The notes beneath the pieces were generated by a model. It was not told the DNA's origin, made no database searches, and was given only the letters and a program-made list of their open reading frames with translations. 64,000 bases of DNA, from contig NZ_CP084560.1 of NCBI RefSeq assembly GCF_021789175.1, positions 558,001 through 622,000 of the forward strand. Direction: 5' to 3'. The stretch comes from Arthrobacter sp. FW306-2-2C-D06B. GTDB taxonomy: Bacteria; Actinomycetota; Actinomycetes; Actinomycetales; Micrococcaceae. Shown here in pieces: positions 7,523 through 16,466 of the stretch. The position numbers were made by a program, and so were the translations under genes. Each line of letters starts with the position of its first letter. Position 1 is the first letter of the stretch.

Positions 7523-8743
7523 ATGACGTCCGCCGTGCTTTCCACCCAAACACTCACCCCGGAACTCCTCCGCGCCTGGGCGTGGCATCGCCAGGGCCTG
7601 GACGGTTCCCTCTCCGGCAAGACGTCCGAGGAAGTCCTGGACCGCGCCGGCTGGGCCCGTTCCGTGGGCGGCGCCAACCCCTACCTGACGCTCTTTGCCC
7701 GGGCCGGGATCAGGCGCGAACAGGTGGACCGGGACGTCGCCGAGCTGAAAATCCACGAGCTTCCCACAGCCCGCGGTTGCACCTACGTCCTGGGCCGGAA
7801 AGACTTCGCGTGGGGCCTCCAAGTCGGCAGGGAGGCCGCGGCGGCGCCATTCAAGGTCCTGGCCCGGCTCGGCGTCGAACGCGGTGAGATCACCCTGCTT
7901 GAAGAGCAAGTGCTGCACACCCTCATGGAATCCAGCGACCCCATGGACCCCAAGCAGCTCCGGGACGAGCTCGGCGAATCCGTCCGCAGCCTCGGCGAAG
8001 AAGGCAAGAAGAAGGGGGCGTCCACCACCCTCCCCACGGCCCTGGGCCTCCTGCAAGCCGACGGTCGCATCCGCCGCGTCCCCGTCAATGGCCGTCTCGA
8101 CCAGCAGCGCTACGCCTACACCTCGTGGTTGCTGCCGCCCAGTTCGCTCGACGACGACGCCGCCCGCGCGCGCCTGATCGATCGGTACCTGCGCTGGACC
8201 GGAGGAGCGACGTTCAAGCAGAGCCAATGGCTTACGGGCTTCACCGTCGCGCAAAGCAAGGCGGCGCTGGCCGCCGTCGGCGCCGTCGAAGTGGTCACGG
8301 CGGCGGGCGAGCCGCTCTGGATGCTGCCCGACGACGTCGAGCACCTTTCCGCGTTCAGGGCACCGCAGGAGGAACAGATCCAGCTTCTGGCCGGGACGGA
8401 TTCTTTGGTGCTGTTGCGCAGGAACTCGGCGGACATGCTGGCTGAAGGCGATAGGGGTCGGAAGGTCCTGGACGGCACTCTGGGGCTGCAGGCCGACCTG
8501 TCCGACCATCCGATCCTGGACCGGGGTCGGATCATCGGGCTGTGGCAGTACGATCCGGGCAAGGAACGGATCGCCGCCTGGACGTTCGACAAGCCCAGCG
8601 CGGCCGTCACCCGGCGGATCAGCGAGGTGGAGAGCTGGATCCGCGAGGACCTCGGGGACTTCCGCTCGTTCAGCTTGGACTCACCGGCATCGCGGCAGAA
8701 ACGCATCGATGCCCTCAACAAGGCGAACGCCGCGAACGCCTAG
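7523..8743 (+). CDS. Winged-helix DNA-binding protein of the AlkZ/YcaQ-like group (HTH_42)
   Basis: 406-residue protein resembling the AlkZ/YcaQ family of tandem winged-helix DNA glycosylases that remove bulky or crosslinking adducts. Supporting blocks are LPTARGCTYVLGRKDFAWGLQ in the N-terminal third, and in the second half the W-T-G-G/A-TFKQSQW stretch, where QSQ resembles the QxQ-type motif of AlkZ, though its position is unlike the classical N-terminal site. Assignment to the family is by general look, so enzymatic activity is uncertain. ATG at 7523 is preferred over the longer open frame. It follows the PTPS-like gene by 49 bp. Confidence 0.6.
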   Translation: MTSAVLSTQTLTPELLRAWAWHRQGLDGSLSGKTSEEVLDRAGWARSVGGANPYLTLFARAGIRREQVDRDVAELKIHELPTARGCTYVLGRKDFAWGLQVGREAAAAPFKVLARLGVERGEITLLEEQVLHTLMESSDPMDPKQLRDELGESVRSLGEEGKKKGASTTLPTALGLLQADGRIRRVPVNGRLDQQRYAYTSWLLPPSSLDDDAARARLIDRYLRWTGGATFKQSQWLTGFTVAQSKAALAAVGAVEVVTAAGEPLWMLPDDVEHLSAFRAPQEEQIQLLAGTDSLVLLRRNSADMLAEGDRGRKVLDGTLGLQADLSDHPILDRGRIIGLWQYDPGKERIAAWTFDKPSAAVTRRISEVESWIREDLGDFRSFSLDSPASRQKRIDALNKANAANA

Positions 8744-8767
8744 CGCTGGGCCCAGTCCGGGGCTGGT

Positions 8768-9046
8768 TCAGTCCACCCAGAATCCGGAGAACTCGCCGGT
8801 GGCTTGCGTGAACGTGGCATCCACGTGTTTTACGCGGCCCGGGGCATCCCGGGATTGCAGCCATTCGAGCAGGGAGTCGACGGCTTCGCGATCACCCTCA
8901 GCGATCACCTGCACCGAGCCATCCAACTGGTTGGTCGCCTCCCCGGTCAGTCCGAGCATTCGGGCCTGGTGCATTGTCGAGTAGCGGAAGCCGACGCCCT
9001 GGACGCGGCCGGTCACCATGGCCGTGACCCGCACCGGGGAACTCAT
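8768..9046 (-). CDS. Acylphosphatase
   Basis: 92-residue enzyme that hydrolyses acyl phosphates. The family signature GRVQGVGFRY (phosphate-binding loop and catalytic Arg) and the catalytic Asn in EATNQLDGSVQV are both present; the C-terminal FSGFWVD is typical. The ATG at 9046 overlaps the stop of the upstream VOC gene (ATGA), showing translational coupling, although the two functions have no known link. Confidence 0.93.
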   Translation of the reverse strand: MSSPVRVTAMVTGRVQGVGFRYSTMHQARMLGLTGEATNQLDGSVQVIAEGDREAVDSLLEWLQSRDAPGRVKHVDATFTQATGEFSGFWVD

Positions 9047-9429
9047 GCGGCGCCCGATCCGTACGGCCGCGTGATTGCCTCCAGGAAATGCCCGTCCGGA
9101 TCCGCGAAGTAGACGCCGCGTCCGCCGTCGTTGTGGTTGATCTGCTGGGGGCGGGAACGTGCAGGATCCGCCCAATAGGGGATGCCCTCGGCCTGGATCC
9201 GGGCGAAGATCCCATCGAAGTCGTCCTCACTGACCAGGAAGGCATAGTGCTGGGGCGAGATGGGCCGGTCCGCCGTGGCGAAATCGAGGGCTACTCCATG
9301 GTCAAAGGCCACGGTCACGAAGGACCACATGGGCTGTGGCTCCGGCAGGCCAAATACCTTGGCGAGGAACTCCGCGGAACGGCGCTTGTCGGTTGCGTAG
9401 ACGATGGTGTGGTTGAAAGAGACGGTCAT
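9043..9429 (-). CDS. VOC (glyoxalase/bleomycin-resistance/dioxygenase) family protein
   Basis: 128 residues forming the paired beta-alpha-beta-beta-beta units of the vicinal oxygen chelate fold: FNHTIVYATDKRRSAEFLAKVFGL at the N-terminus and GVYFADPDGHFLEAITR near the C-terminus. Metal-site candidates are the first-strand His and the final Glu. An excellent ribosome site (GGGGAGGACC) precedes the ATG at 9429, so the longer start at 9462 is not needed. Substrate unknown. Confidence 0.85.
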   Translation of the reverse strand: MTVSFNHTIVYATDKRRSAEFLAKVFGLPEPQPMWSFVTVAFDHGVALDFATADRPISPQHYAFLVSEDDFDGIFARIQAEGIPYWADPARSRPQQINHNDGGRGVYFADPDGHFLEAITRPYGSGAA

Positions 9430-9498
9430 GAGGTCCTCCCCAGGCGTGCTGTCTGAAACCATCTGACGTCCAACACCTCACAATTTCAAGAGTCCCGG

Positions 9499-10455
9499 CT
9501 AGGTCCGCGGTTTCACCGGGGTTGCGCCGGGAAGCGGCCGGGCGGCGATTGCCGCGAGGTCCCGTGCGGGGCCCTGGGGCGGGATCCTTCCGCTCAGCCA
9601 GACGGCGGTCAGTGTGCGGCGGAGCAGCACGCCGCGTACCGGCACAACGACCAGGCGCTGAAGGGTGACGTCGTCCCGCACCGCCAGCGCACTGAGTACG
9701 GCAGGCGCCGTTCCGGCAGCTACCGCGGAACGCACGGCCGCCGTCGTCGGCAGTTCCACTAGGGGAGGGACCGACGGCGGTGCACCGGCCGCCGTAAGCA
9801 CGTGTTCCAAAGCGTCCCTCGTCCCGCTGCCGTGTTCCCTGGTGACCAGTGCGGTGCGGGCCAGTTCGGCGGCGGTGACAGCTGACTTTCGCCGGGCCCA
9901 CGGATGGAGCGGCGAAACCACCAAAACCAAATCGTCCTCCTGGACGCTGGCCGTGCTCAGGCCTGGCGGGAGATGCGGACTCTCTATGAACGCGATATCG
10001 GCGTCACCGGAACGGACGTTGGCCGCCGCGCTCTCGCTGTTGGACACCGTCAGTTCCACGACGGTGGGCGTGGTACCGGCGGCCTCCTGTTGCCGCCGCA
10101 AGGCAACCAGCCAATGGGGCAGAAGGTGCTCGGCGATGGTCTGGCTGGCTGCGACGTGCAACTGGCGGAGACTGTCCGAACGGATCGATGCGATTCCGGC
10201 GTCGAGCCGTTCCGCGGCGGCGAGGACCTCGGCCGCCCATCCGGCCACCAAAACGCCGGATTCCGTGAGCGTGGAGCCGCGGGGCGTGCGGTTCAGGAGT
10301 GCCGCGCCAATCCGGGCTTCGAGGGCTCGCATCCGGGACGAGACAGCCTGTTGGGAAAGCCCGAGATGCTTGCCGGCTGCCGAGAGGCTCCCCAACTCGT
10401 GCACTGTGGCGAGCATTTCGAGGGCGGAAAGCTCGGGAACACCGGGGCTGAGCAC
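9499..10455 (-). CDS. LysR-family regulator, divergent from the TDT transporter
   Basis: LysR-type transcriptional regulator, about 318 residues. N-terminal helix-turn-helix: LEMLATVHELGSLSAAGKHLGLSQQAVSSRMRALE; the effector domain follows. A GTG at 10455 has a near-perfect AGGAGG ribosome site 6 bases away, so I prefer it to an ATG 23 codons upstream (10524), which would cover the intergenic operator. The divergent TDT transporter gene is the probable target. Confidence 0.88.
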   Translation of the reverse strand: MLSPGVPELSALEMLATVHELGSLSAAGKHLGLSQQAVSSRMRALEARIGAALLNRTPRGSTLTESGVLVAGWAAEVLAAAERLDAGIASIRSDSLRQLHVAASQTIAEHLLPHWLVALRRQQEAAGTTPTVVELTVSNSESAAANVRSGDADIAFIESPHLPPGLSTASVQEDDLVLVVSPLHPWARRKSAVTAAELARTALVTREHGSGTRDALEHVLTAAGAPPSVPPLVELPTTAAVRSAVAAGTAPAVLSALAVRDDVTLQRLVVVPVRGVLLRRTLTAVWLSGRIPPQGPARDLAAIAARPLPGATPVKPRT

Positions 10456-10486
10456 AGCTTCCCTCCTGGGGCGATGACCAATCAGA

Positions 10487-10503
10487 TACAAGTGCGGCTT
10501 GTA
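10487..10503. promoter_or_regulatory. LysR-type palindromic operator
   Basis: TACAAGTGCGGCTTGTA: perfect 6-bp inverted repeat with a 5-bp centre in the 96-bp gap between the divergent lysR and transporter genes. It contains the T-N11-A pattern of LysR sites. Confidence 0.55.
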
Positions 10504-10551
10504 CCCTGCCAAGTCTATGCCCACTACTGCGGGGGAACGGGAACCGGAAAC

Positions 10552-11715
10552 ATGGACGGCATGGGAAAACCTTCTGACCTCTTCGCCAACCTGACGCCGA
10601 ACTGGTTTGCCAGCATCATGGGCACTGGAATCGTCGCGACTGCGGCAGCGACCCTTCCGCTACAGTTTCCCGCTTTGCGCTCAGTTGCGACCGCTATTTG
10701 GGGCGTGGTCTTCCTCCTCTTGATCCTCCTGACGGCCGCGACTGTAGTCCACTGGGTCCGGCACCGCGAAACCGCACGCAGCCATCACAACAACCCGGTC
10801 ATGGCACACTTCTATGGCGCACCGCCCATGGCTATGCTCACCGTTGGTGCGGCGACCTTGTTGCTGGGCAACGACATCATCGGCGAGCGGCTGGCTCTGG
10901 GCATCGATGCCGGACTGTGGACGCTCGGCACCATACTTGGGCTGGCAAGCGCGGTTGCCGTGCCGTACCTGCAGTTCACCCGGCACAAGGTCACTGCGGC
11001 GGATGCCTTCGGCGGCTGGCTGATGCCGGTGGTTCCTCCCATGGTCTCGGCCTCTACGGGGGCTCTGCTGCTTCCATATGTTCCTTCCGGGCAACTGCGG
11101 TTGACGATGCTCATGGCCTGCTACGCGATGTTCGGCCTCAGCCTCCTGGCCTCCCTGATCATCATTCCCTTGATTTGGTACCGTCTGGCCGTTCACAAGA
11201 ACCTGGCGCCATCCGCCGTTCCTACCCTGTGGATCGTCCTGGGACCGCTGGGACAGTCCATCACGGCGGCCAACCTGCTGGGCTCCAATGCGCATCTGGC
11301 TGCTTCCGGGGCGCTGGCATCCGGGATGGAAGTATTCGGGGTCCTCTATGGGGTGCCTGTTTTGGGTTTTGCGCTGATGTGGGCGGCTATAGCGGCGGTC
11401 ATCACGATGCGGACCGTGCGCAGGGGCTTGCCGTTCTCCCTGACCTGGTGGTCTTTTACCTTCCCGCTGGGGACGTGCGTCACGGGCTTGAACGGGCTCG
11501 CTGCGCACACGCACTTGGCGGTCTTTGAGGCGATGGCCGTCGGGGGTTACACGTTGTTGCTTGGCGCGTGGGCCGTGGTCGCAACCCGGACGTTCCACGG
11601 AAGCGTCATCAAAGGGGTCCTCTTCCAGGCGCCCAGGGGTCAGGCACCAGCCGTTTCCGCGGGTGCGGCGCCCGTGGCGGCGAGTCCATCGACTGTGTCC
11701 CGGGCGGCGGCCTAA
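10552..11715 (+). CDS. TDT family transporter (TehA/SLAC1-like)
   Basis: Tellurite-resistance/dicarboxylate transporter family membrane protein, about 387 residues with ten predicted membrane segments. The family start LTPNWFASIMGTGIVATAAATL is clear, as is the TWWSFTFPLGTCVTG block near the C-terminus. Members export C4-dicarboxylates, sulfite or anions; the substrate here is not determinable. The last 35 residues are an Ala/Pro-rich soluble tail. ATG at 10552 is chosen because earlier in-frame starts would lie inside the lysR gene. Probably regulated by the divergent LysR protein through the palindrome at 10487-10503. Confidence 0.88.
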   Translation: MDGMGKPSDLFANLTPNWFASIMGTGIVATAAATLPLQFPALRSVATAIWGVVFLLLILLTAATVVHWVRHRETARSHHNNPVMAHFYGAPPMAMLTVGAATLLLGNDIIGERLALGIDAGLWTLGTILGLASAVAVPYLQFTRHKVTAADAFGGWLMPVVPPMVSASTGALLLPYVPSGQLRLTMLMACYAMFGLSLLASLIIIPLIWYRLAVHKNLAPSAVPTLWIVLGPLGQSITAANLLGSNAHLAASGALASGMEVFGVLYGVPVLGFALMWAAIAAVITMRTVRRGLPFSLTWWSFTFPLGTCVTGLNGLAAHTHLAVFEAMAVGGYTLLLGAWAVVATRTFHGSVIKGVLFQAPRGQAPAVSAGAAPVAASPSTVSRAAA

Positions 11716-11739
11716 GCGGCTGCTATTTCCGGTGGGCAG

Positions 11740-12249
11740 CTATTTCCGGTGAGCAGCGAAGAAATCGCGCAACAGGGCCGAACATTCCTCTTCGCGCACG
11801 CCTGCGTAAACCTCCACCCAGTGGTTGAGCCGGCGTTCCCGCAGGATGTCGAACACCGATCCGGCGGCACCGGCCTTCTCATCCCAGGCGCCGAAGACCA
11901 CCCGCGGAATCCGGGCCAGCACGATGGCTCCGGCACACATCGCACACGGCTCCAGCGTCACCACGAGGGTGCAGTCCTCGAGCCGCCAGCCGTCTCCGCC
12001 TTCGCCGAGTTCAAGGGCGTGGCGTTGCAGGGCGGCGGCTGCCTCGCGGATGGCGACGATCTCGGCGTGCGCCGTTGGGTCGCCATGCGCCTCCCGTTCG
12101 TTCCGCCCGGCACCCAGCACGCCGCCGTCGGGCCCTAAGACGACAGCGCCGATCGGCACATCCTCCGTATCGAGCGCCCGCCGGGCCTCGTCCAGGGCCA
12201 GGCCCATCCAGGCCGCGTGCTCCGCGTGATAAGGCTCGTTGGTGCTCAT
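11740..12249 (-). CDS. tadA: tRNA-specific adenosine(34) deaminase
   Basis: Converts A34 to inosine in the wobble position of tRNA-Arg(ACG); such a tRNA gene is present at 54.7 kb in this window. Zinc site HAE (His61, Glu63) and PCAMC (Cys102, Cys105) are intact, followed by [16 protein letters not shown], typical of TadA. 169 residues. The stop codon lies in a tandem duplication of a 17-bp unit. Only 23 bp separate its start from the divergent upp start. Confidence 0.93.
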   Translation of the reverse strand: MSTNEPYHAEHAAWMGLALDEARRALDTEDVPIGAVVLGPDGGVLGAGRNEREAHGDPTAHAEIVAIREAAAALQRHALELGEGGDGWRLEDCTLVVTLEPCAMCAGAIVLARIPRVVFGAWDEKAGAAGSVFDILRERRLNHWVEVYAGVREEECSALLRDFFAAHRK

Positions 12250-12272
12250 GCCTCAATGATAGTTTTGGAGTC

Positions 12273-12908
12273 ATGCGCACACTCGTCGTGGACCACCCGC
12301 TGGTCGCTCACAAGCTCACCGTTCTGCGGGATAAGAACACTCCTTCACCGGTCTTCCGGCAACTCACCGAAGAACTCGTCACCCTCCTGGCCTACGAGGC
12401 CACCCGAGAGGTCAGGACCGAAGCGGTAGAGATCGAAACCCCCGTCACCAAGGCGATCGGTACCGCCTTCACGAAGCCGACGCCGCTGGTGGTTCCCATC
12501 CTGCGCGCGGGCCTCGGCATGCTCGAGGGCATGACCAAGCTGGTCCCCACCGCCGAAGTGGGCTTCCTGGGCATGGCCCGCGACGAAGAGACCCTGGACA
12601 TCATCACCTACGCCGAGCGCCTCCCCGAGGACCTCACCGGCCGCCAGATCTTCGTCCTGGACCCCATGCTCGCCACTGGCGGCACCCTGCGCGAGGCCAT
12701 CAAGTTCCTCTTCAAGCGCGGCGCGTCGGACGTCACGTGCATCTGCCTGCTCGCCGCGCCGGAGGGCCTGGCCAAGCTCGAGGAAGAACTTTCCGACGCC
12801 AACGTGAAGATCGTTCTCGCCTCGATCGACGAGAGGCTCAACGAGAAGGCCTACATCGTTCCGGGCCTGGGCGACGCCGGAGACCGCCTGTACGGCGTGG
12901 CCGGCTAG
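12273..12908 (+). CDS. upp: Uracil phosphoribosyltransferase
   Basis: Salvage enzyme making UMP from uracil and PRPP. 211 residues, normal length. Family blocks: [23 protein letters not shown] at the N-terminus, [12 protein letters not shown], the PRPP loop [15 protein letters not shown], and the uracil-binding [15 protein letters not shown] at the C-terminus. ATG at 12273 with GGAG close upstream. The upstream gap to tadA is only 23 bp, so promoter elements must lie inside tadA. Confidence 0.97.
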   Translation: MRTLVVDHPLVAHKLTVLRDKNTPSPVFRQLTEELVTLLAYEATREVRTEAVEIETPVTKAIGTAFTKPTPLVVPILRAGLGMLEGMTKLVPTAEVGFLGMARDEETLDIITYAERLPEDLTGRQIFVLDPMLATGGTLREAIKFLFKRGASDVTCICLLAAPEGLAKLEEELSDANVKIVLASIDERLNEKAYIVPGLGDAGDRLYGVAG

Positions 12909-12927
12909 CGGTTCCGTCCGCGAATTC

Positions 12928-12981
12928 GTGGGTGCGGGCCGTGGGCTGTGTTCCGGAACGCAGCACCCGGCCCGCACCCAC
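12928..12981. terminator. Bidirectional hairpin between upp and the TetR gene
   Basis: Perfect 13-bp inverted repeat (GTGGGTGCGGGCC at 12928-12940; GGCCCGCACCCAC at 12969-12981) with a 28-base loop containing a smaller partial repeat. It lies between convergent genes and has no T tract. Confidence 0.55.
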
Positions 12982-12999
12982 GGTTTCGGCCGCTAGCAA

Positions 13000-13716
13000 C
13001 TAACCCGCCCGGCGCTGCGCCTTGCTTGCCTTGAGCACCATGGGCAGCTTGGACCGCAGGGTGCACTCAAGCAACTCCTCGGCGGTCTCGTCCTGCTCGT
13101 AGACTTCCGGCAGGCGGATCCCGATCAGCGTGTTCATGAGCATGCCCTGCGCAAGGAAGTCGCGGGAGGTTTCGGGGGACAGGCCGGCTTCGTCCCGCAC
13201 CAGGCGATAAATATCCAGGAATCCTTCCCGGGCCCGTGCCCCGATGGCTGGTTCGTGGCCTGAAACGAAAGCCTGCATCAGCATCATGAGGATCCCGCGG
13301 TCCTCCACCAGGTCCGCGTAGGCGATCGCCATGAGCTGCTTGAGCTGTTCCGGGCGGCCGCTCCCGGCGGCAGGATCGAGGTGACGCAATTCTTCGGTGA
13401 GCTCTCCGGCGTCGTAGGCCGCGATGACGTCGCGGAACGCGCGCAGCAACTTGCCCTGGGCGCGGTCCAAGGCCTCCAGGAACAGGGTCTCCTTGGTGCC
13501 GAACATCCGCACGACGTACGGCTGGCTGATGCCCGCGGCCTTTGCCACCTGGTCCGTGGTCGAGCCGGCGTAGCCCCTCTCGGCGAAGACGCCGGTGGCA
13601 GCTTCCAGGATCAGTTCGCGCCGTTGAGCCGCGGGTATGCGTTCGGCAGTTGCCTGGCCGGTTGAGCCTGTTTCCGGGGCGCCTGTGCCCACCGTTTTCT
13701 TCACCACACTTGACAT
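13000..13716 (-). CDS. TetR-family repressor of the DHA2 efflux gene
   Basis: TetR regulator, 238 residues. Helix-turn-helix near residues 50-75: YAGSTTDQVAKAAGISQPYVVRMFGTKETLF. The ligand-binding half is typical helical sequence. A 26-residue low-complexity N-terminal tail precedes the DNA-binding domain. It is divergent from an MFS drug exporter, and two matching palindromes fill the gap between them, so autorepression and control of the exporter are expected. Confidence 0.9.
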   Translation of the reverse strand: MSSVVKKTVGTGAPETGSTGQATAERIPAAQRRELILEAATGVFAERGYAGSTTDQVAKAAGISQPYVVRMFGTKETLFLEALDRAQGKLLRAFRDVIAAYDAGELTEELRHLDPAAGSGRPEQLKQLMAIAYADLVEDRGILMMLMQAFVSGHEPAIGARAREGFLDIYRLVRDEAGLSPETSRDFLAQGMLMNTLIGIRLPEVYEQDETAEELLECTLRSKLPMVLKASKAQRRAG

Positions 13717-13763
13717 GTTATCAGCCGATAACTAACTTTGGCGTTAAGTAATCATTCGATTAC
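13717..13763. promoter_or_regulatory. Two TetR operators between the repressor and exporter genes
   Basis: GTTATC-AGCC-GATAAC (13717-13732) and GTAATC-ATTC-GATTAC (13748-13763): two perfect 6-bp inverted repeats with 4-bp centres. They share the pattern GTxATC-N4-GATxAC and sit 31 bp apart, about three helical turns. The first abuts the repressor start codon. Confidence 0.7.
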
Positions 13764-13807
13764 AACAACCTTAAAAAGCGGCACTTCTGCGACCCCGTGG
13801 AGTCATC

Positions 13808-15244
13808 ATGAAACGCACCATTCCCGTCTGGCTGGCCATTGTGGCGGCCTCCCTTCCCGTCTTCATGGCCACCCTGGACAACCTTGTGGTCACCAACGCA
13901 CTGCCGGTCATGCACAAGGCCCTCGGCGCGAGCGTCGAAGAACTGCAGTGGATCGTCAACGCCTACTCCCTGAGCTTCGCGGCGTTCATGTTGCTGGCCG
14001 TCGGCCTGGGGGACCGCTTCGGCCGCCGCCACGTCTTCATCGCCGGCCTTGCCATCTTTACCCTCGCTTCCGCAGCGGCAGCCGTCAGCACCGATCCGTG
14101 GCAGCTCATCGCTGCCCGCGCAGTCCAAGGCGTGGGGTCAGCGGCGCTCATGCCGCTATCGCTCACCCTGCTGGTAGGTTCGGTCAGCGACAAGCTCCGC
14201 CCGCTCGCCATCGGCATCTGGGGCGGAGTCTCGGGCCTGGGTGTCGCCCTGGGACCGCTCATCGGAGGCGCAGTCGTGGAAGGCTGGAGCTGGGAAGCGA
14301 TCTTCTGGCTCAACGTGCCCATCGGAATCCTGTCGATCCCGCTCGCCCTCTTCGCGCTGCCGAACAGCTTCGGCGCCCGCGTCCGCGCCGACGTCGTGGG
14401 CCTTCTTCTCTCCGGACTGGGGCTCCTGGCACTCGTCTTCGGCATTGTCCGAGGGAACGACGCCGGCTGGTCAAGTGCCGAAGTCCTCGGCGGCTTGATC
14501 GGTGGTGGCGTCCTGCTGCTCGCCTTCGTTCTGTGGGAATCCCGCGTCGCCGCACCGCTGCTTCCGCTCCGGCTCTTCCGCGACCGCAGCTTCACCGTGG
14601 CCAACCTGATCGGCCTGACCTTCAGCTTCGGGATCTTCGGATCCGTCTTCATCCTCATCCAGTTCCTGCAGGTGGTGCAGGGCCACGGTCCCCTCGCGGC
14701 CGGTGTCATGACCATGCCCTGGACCCTGGCGCCCATGTTCGTCGCACCGCTGGCAGGTCTGCTGGCACCGCGGCTTGGCACCAGGACCCTGATGATTGCG
14801 GGTCTCGCGCTGCTCACAGCCGGCATGTTCTGGCTGGCCGGGGTCCTTTCCGCGACCGTCCCGTACGAAACGTTGGTGCCAGGCTTTGTAGCGGCGGGAA
14901 TCGGAATGGGCCTGGTTTTCGCCCCGATGTCGACGGCGGTGCTCGCCAACATGCGCGCCGAGGACCACGCGAAGGCGAGCGGGACCAACTCCACGCTCCG
15001 GGAGATCGGTGTAGCACTCGGCGTCGCCGTTCTGACTGCTGTCTTCACGGGAGCCGGCGGCAAACTCACCCCCACGGGCTATGTGGACGCGGCCATTCCC
15101 GCCATCTACGTTGGTGCGTCGGTGCTGGTCCTTGCCACCTTGGTGGCGTGGCTCCTTCCATCCCGCGCCCGCGCACGCCAGGCTGAAACCGAAACAGGGG
15201 CGGGAGCGGTCACCGCCGTCGAGCCCTCGCTACAAAACGCCTAA
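13808..15244 (+). CDS. MFS transporter, DHA2 (EmrB/QacA) family drug exporter
   Basis: 478 residues with about 14 membrane segments. Motif C region MATLDNLVVTNALPVMHKALGAS, motif A GLGDRFGRRHVF, and SGTNSTLREIGVALGVAVL near the C-terminus are all DHA2 hallmarks. Proton-driven export of toxic compounds is the family role; substrate unknown. It is divergent from the TetR gene and very likely repressed by it. A 24-bp perfect hairpin begins 3 bp after its stop. Confidence 0.92.
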   Translation: MKRTIPVWLAIVAASLPVFMATLDNLVVTNALPVMHKALGASVEELQWIVNAYSLSFAAFMLLAVGLGDRFGRRHVFIAGLAIFTLASAAAAVSTDPWQLIAARAVQGVGSAALMPLSLTLLVGSVSDKLRPLAIGIWGGVSGLGVALGPLIGGAVVEGWSWEAIFWLNVPIGILSIPLALFALPNSFGARVRADVVGLLLSGLGLLALVFGIVRGNDAGWSSAEVLGGLIGGGVLLLAFVLWESRVAAPLLPLRLFRDRSFTVANLIGLTFSFGIFGSVFILIQFLQVVQGHGPLAAGVMTMPWTLAPMFVAPLAGLLAPRLGTRTLMIAGLALLTAGMFWLAGVLSATVPYETLVPGFVAAGIGMGLVFAPMSTAVLANMRAEDHAKASGTNSTLREIGVALGVAVLTAVFTGAGGKLTPTGYVDAAIPAIYVGASVLVLATLVAWLLPSRARARQAETETGAGAVTAVEPSLQNA

Positions 15245-15246
15245 GT

Positions 15247-15309
15247 CAACGCGGGGTCACTTACGGCCCAATTCGAGCAGCAACATGGGCCGTAAGTGAC
15301 CCCGCGTTG
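15247..15309. repeat. Intergenic 24-bp perfect inverted repeat
   Basis: Arms at 15247-15270 and 15286-15309 are perfectly complementary (core GGGGTCACTTACGGCCC) with a 15-base loop. It begins directly after the MFS stop. No T tract. It may end transcription, but its length and lack of mismatches also suit a dispersed palindromic repeat. Confidence 0.75.
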
Positions 15310-15356
15310 TGCTCCGCCCCTACCGGTTTCCCGGCTCCGCCGATAGCCTTTGGCGC

Positions 15357-15734
15357 ATGGACTGGAAACTTGAACTTGTGTTTGTCCCTGTGTCCGATGT
15401 GGACCGCGCCAAGGATTTCTACGTCAACAAAGTGGGCTTCAACGCCGACTACGACGAGCGGCCCATGGACGGCATCCGCTTCGTCCAACTGACTCCGCCT
15501 GGCTCGGCCTGCTCCATCTGCATCGGCGAGGGCCTGAACGACGCCCCGCCGGGCACCGCCCCCAGCCTGCAAATGGTGGTGGGAGACATCCAGGAGGCCC
15601 ACAGCCAGCTCAAGGCCAACGGCGTCGAAGTCAGCGACATCGACGTCCAGGATTGGGGCCACTTTGTCTACTTCGCCGATCCGGACGGCAACAAGTGGGC
15701 CGTTCAGTACATCCCCAACAGGCCCAACGGCTAG
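15357..15734 (+). CDS. VOC family (glyoxalase-like) protein
   Basis: 125 residues with two VOC half-folds: LELVFVPVSDVDRAKDFYVNKVGF at the N-terminus and WGHFVYFADPDGNKWAVQYIP at the C-terminus. Function unknown within this broad family. The ATG at 15357 starts where homology starts; the ribosome site is weak. Confidence 0.82.
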   Translation: MDWKLELVFVPVSDVDRAKDFYVNKVGFNADYDERPMDGIRFVQLTPPGSACSICIGEGLNDAPPGTAPSLQMVVGDIQEAHSQLKANGVEVSDIDVQDWGHFVYFADPDGNKWAVQYIPNRPNG

Positions 15735-15788
15735 GACTCACACTGTAAAAGTTGGGCCGCGGACCAGCTTCAACGGCAGGATGGATGC

Positions 15789-16466
15789 ATGAACCTGCCT
15801 GCTGAAGCCGTGAAAACCCTGACCGTCCGGGCTGTCTTGTTCGATATGGACGGAACCTTGGTGGACTCCACCGCCATCGTGGAGCAAGTGTGGAGCGAAT
15901 TCGCCGGCCGGTATGGACTGGACATCGACGAGATCCTTCGGACGTCACACGGGGTCCAGGCCAAGGACACGGTGCGCCGTTTCGCCCCGGCCGGAGCTGA
16001 CATAGACGCGCTCGCCGAGGAACTCGGCGAGATGGAGCGGACCCGGACGGACGGGATCGTGGCGTTGCCCGGAGCCGGGGAACTGCTGCGGTCCTTGCCG
16101 GCCGACGCCGTCGCCATGGTCACCTCGGCCGATCGGATCCTCGCCGGGGTGCGCATGCAGGCAGCCGGACTCGAGATGCCCGCGACCACCGTCACCTCCG
16201 AGGCCGTGACCCGCGGCAAGCCCGACCCTGAAGGCTACCTCAGGGGCGCGGCGCTGCTGGGTGCCGAGCCGGCCGACGTCGTCGTCTTCGAAGATGCCCC
16301 CGCGGGCATCGCTGCCGCCCGTGCGGCAGGCATGCGGACCGTGGTGGTGGGCGACGCCGGTGGCGAGGCGGCGGATGGGCTGTGGCAGATCGCGGATTAC
16401 TCAGCTATGACTGCCACGGTCAGTCTGGACGCTTCGGGCCGCCGGGTGATCGAGCTCCGGTTCTAG
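15789..16466 (+). CDS. HAD-superfamily phosphatase, beta-phosphoglucomutase-like
   Basis: 225 residues. Motif I FDMDGTL (nucleophile Asp), motif II MVTSAD, conserved Lys in RGKPDPEGYL, motif IV VFEDAPAGIAAARAAGM. This is the HAD-IA subfamily of sugar phosphatases. The helical cap lies at about residues 30-90. Its 3' end overlaps the convergent LacI gene by 66 bp. A role beside the amino-sugar operon as a sugar-phosphate phosphatase is possible but unproven. Confidence 0.88.
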   Translation: MNLPAEAVKTLTVRAVLFDMDGTLVDSTAIVEQVWSEFAGRYGLDIDEILRTSHGVQAKDTVRRFAPAGADIDALAEELGEMERTRTDGIVALPGAGELLRSLPADAVAMVTSADRILAGVRMQAAGLEMPATTVTSEAVTRGKPDPEGYLRGAALLGAEPADVVVFEDAPAGIAAARAAGMRTVVVGDAGGEAADGLWQIADYSAMTATVSLDASGRRVIELRF

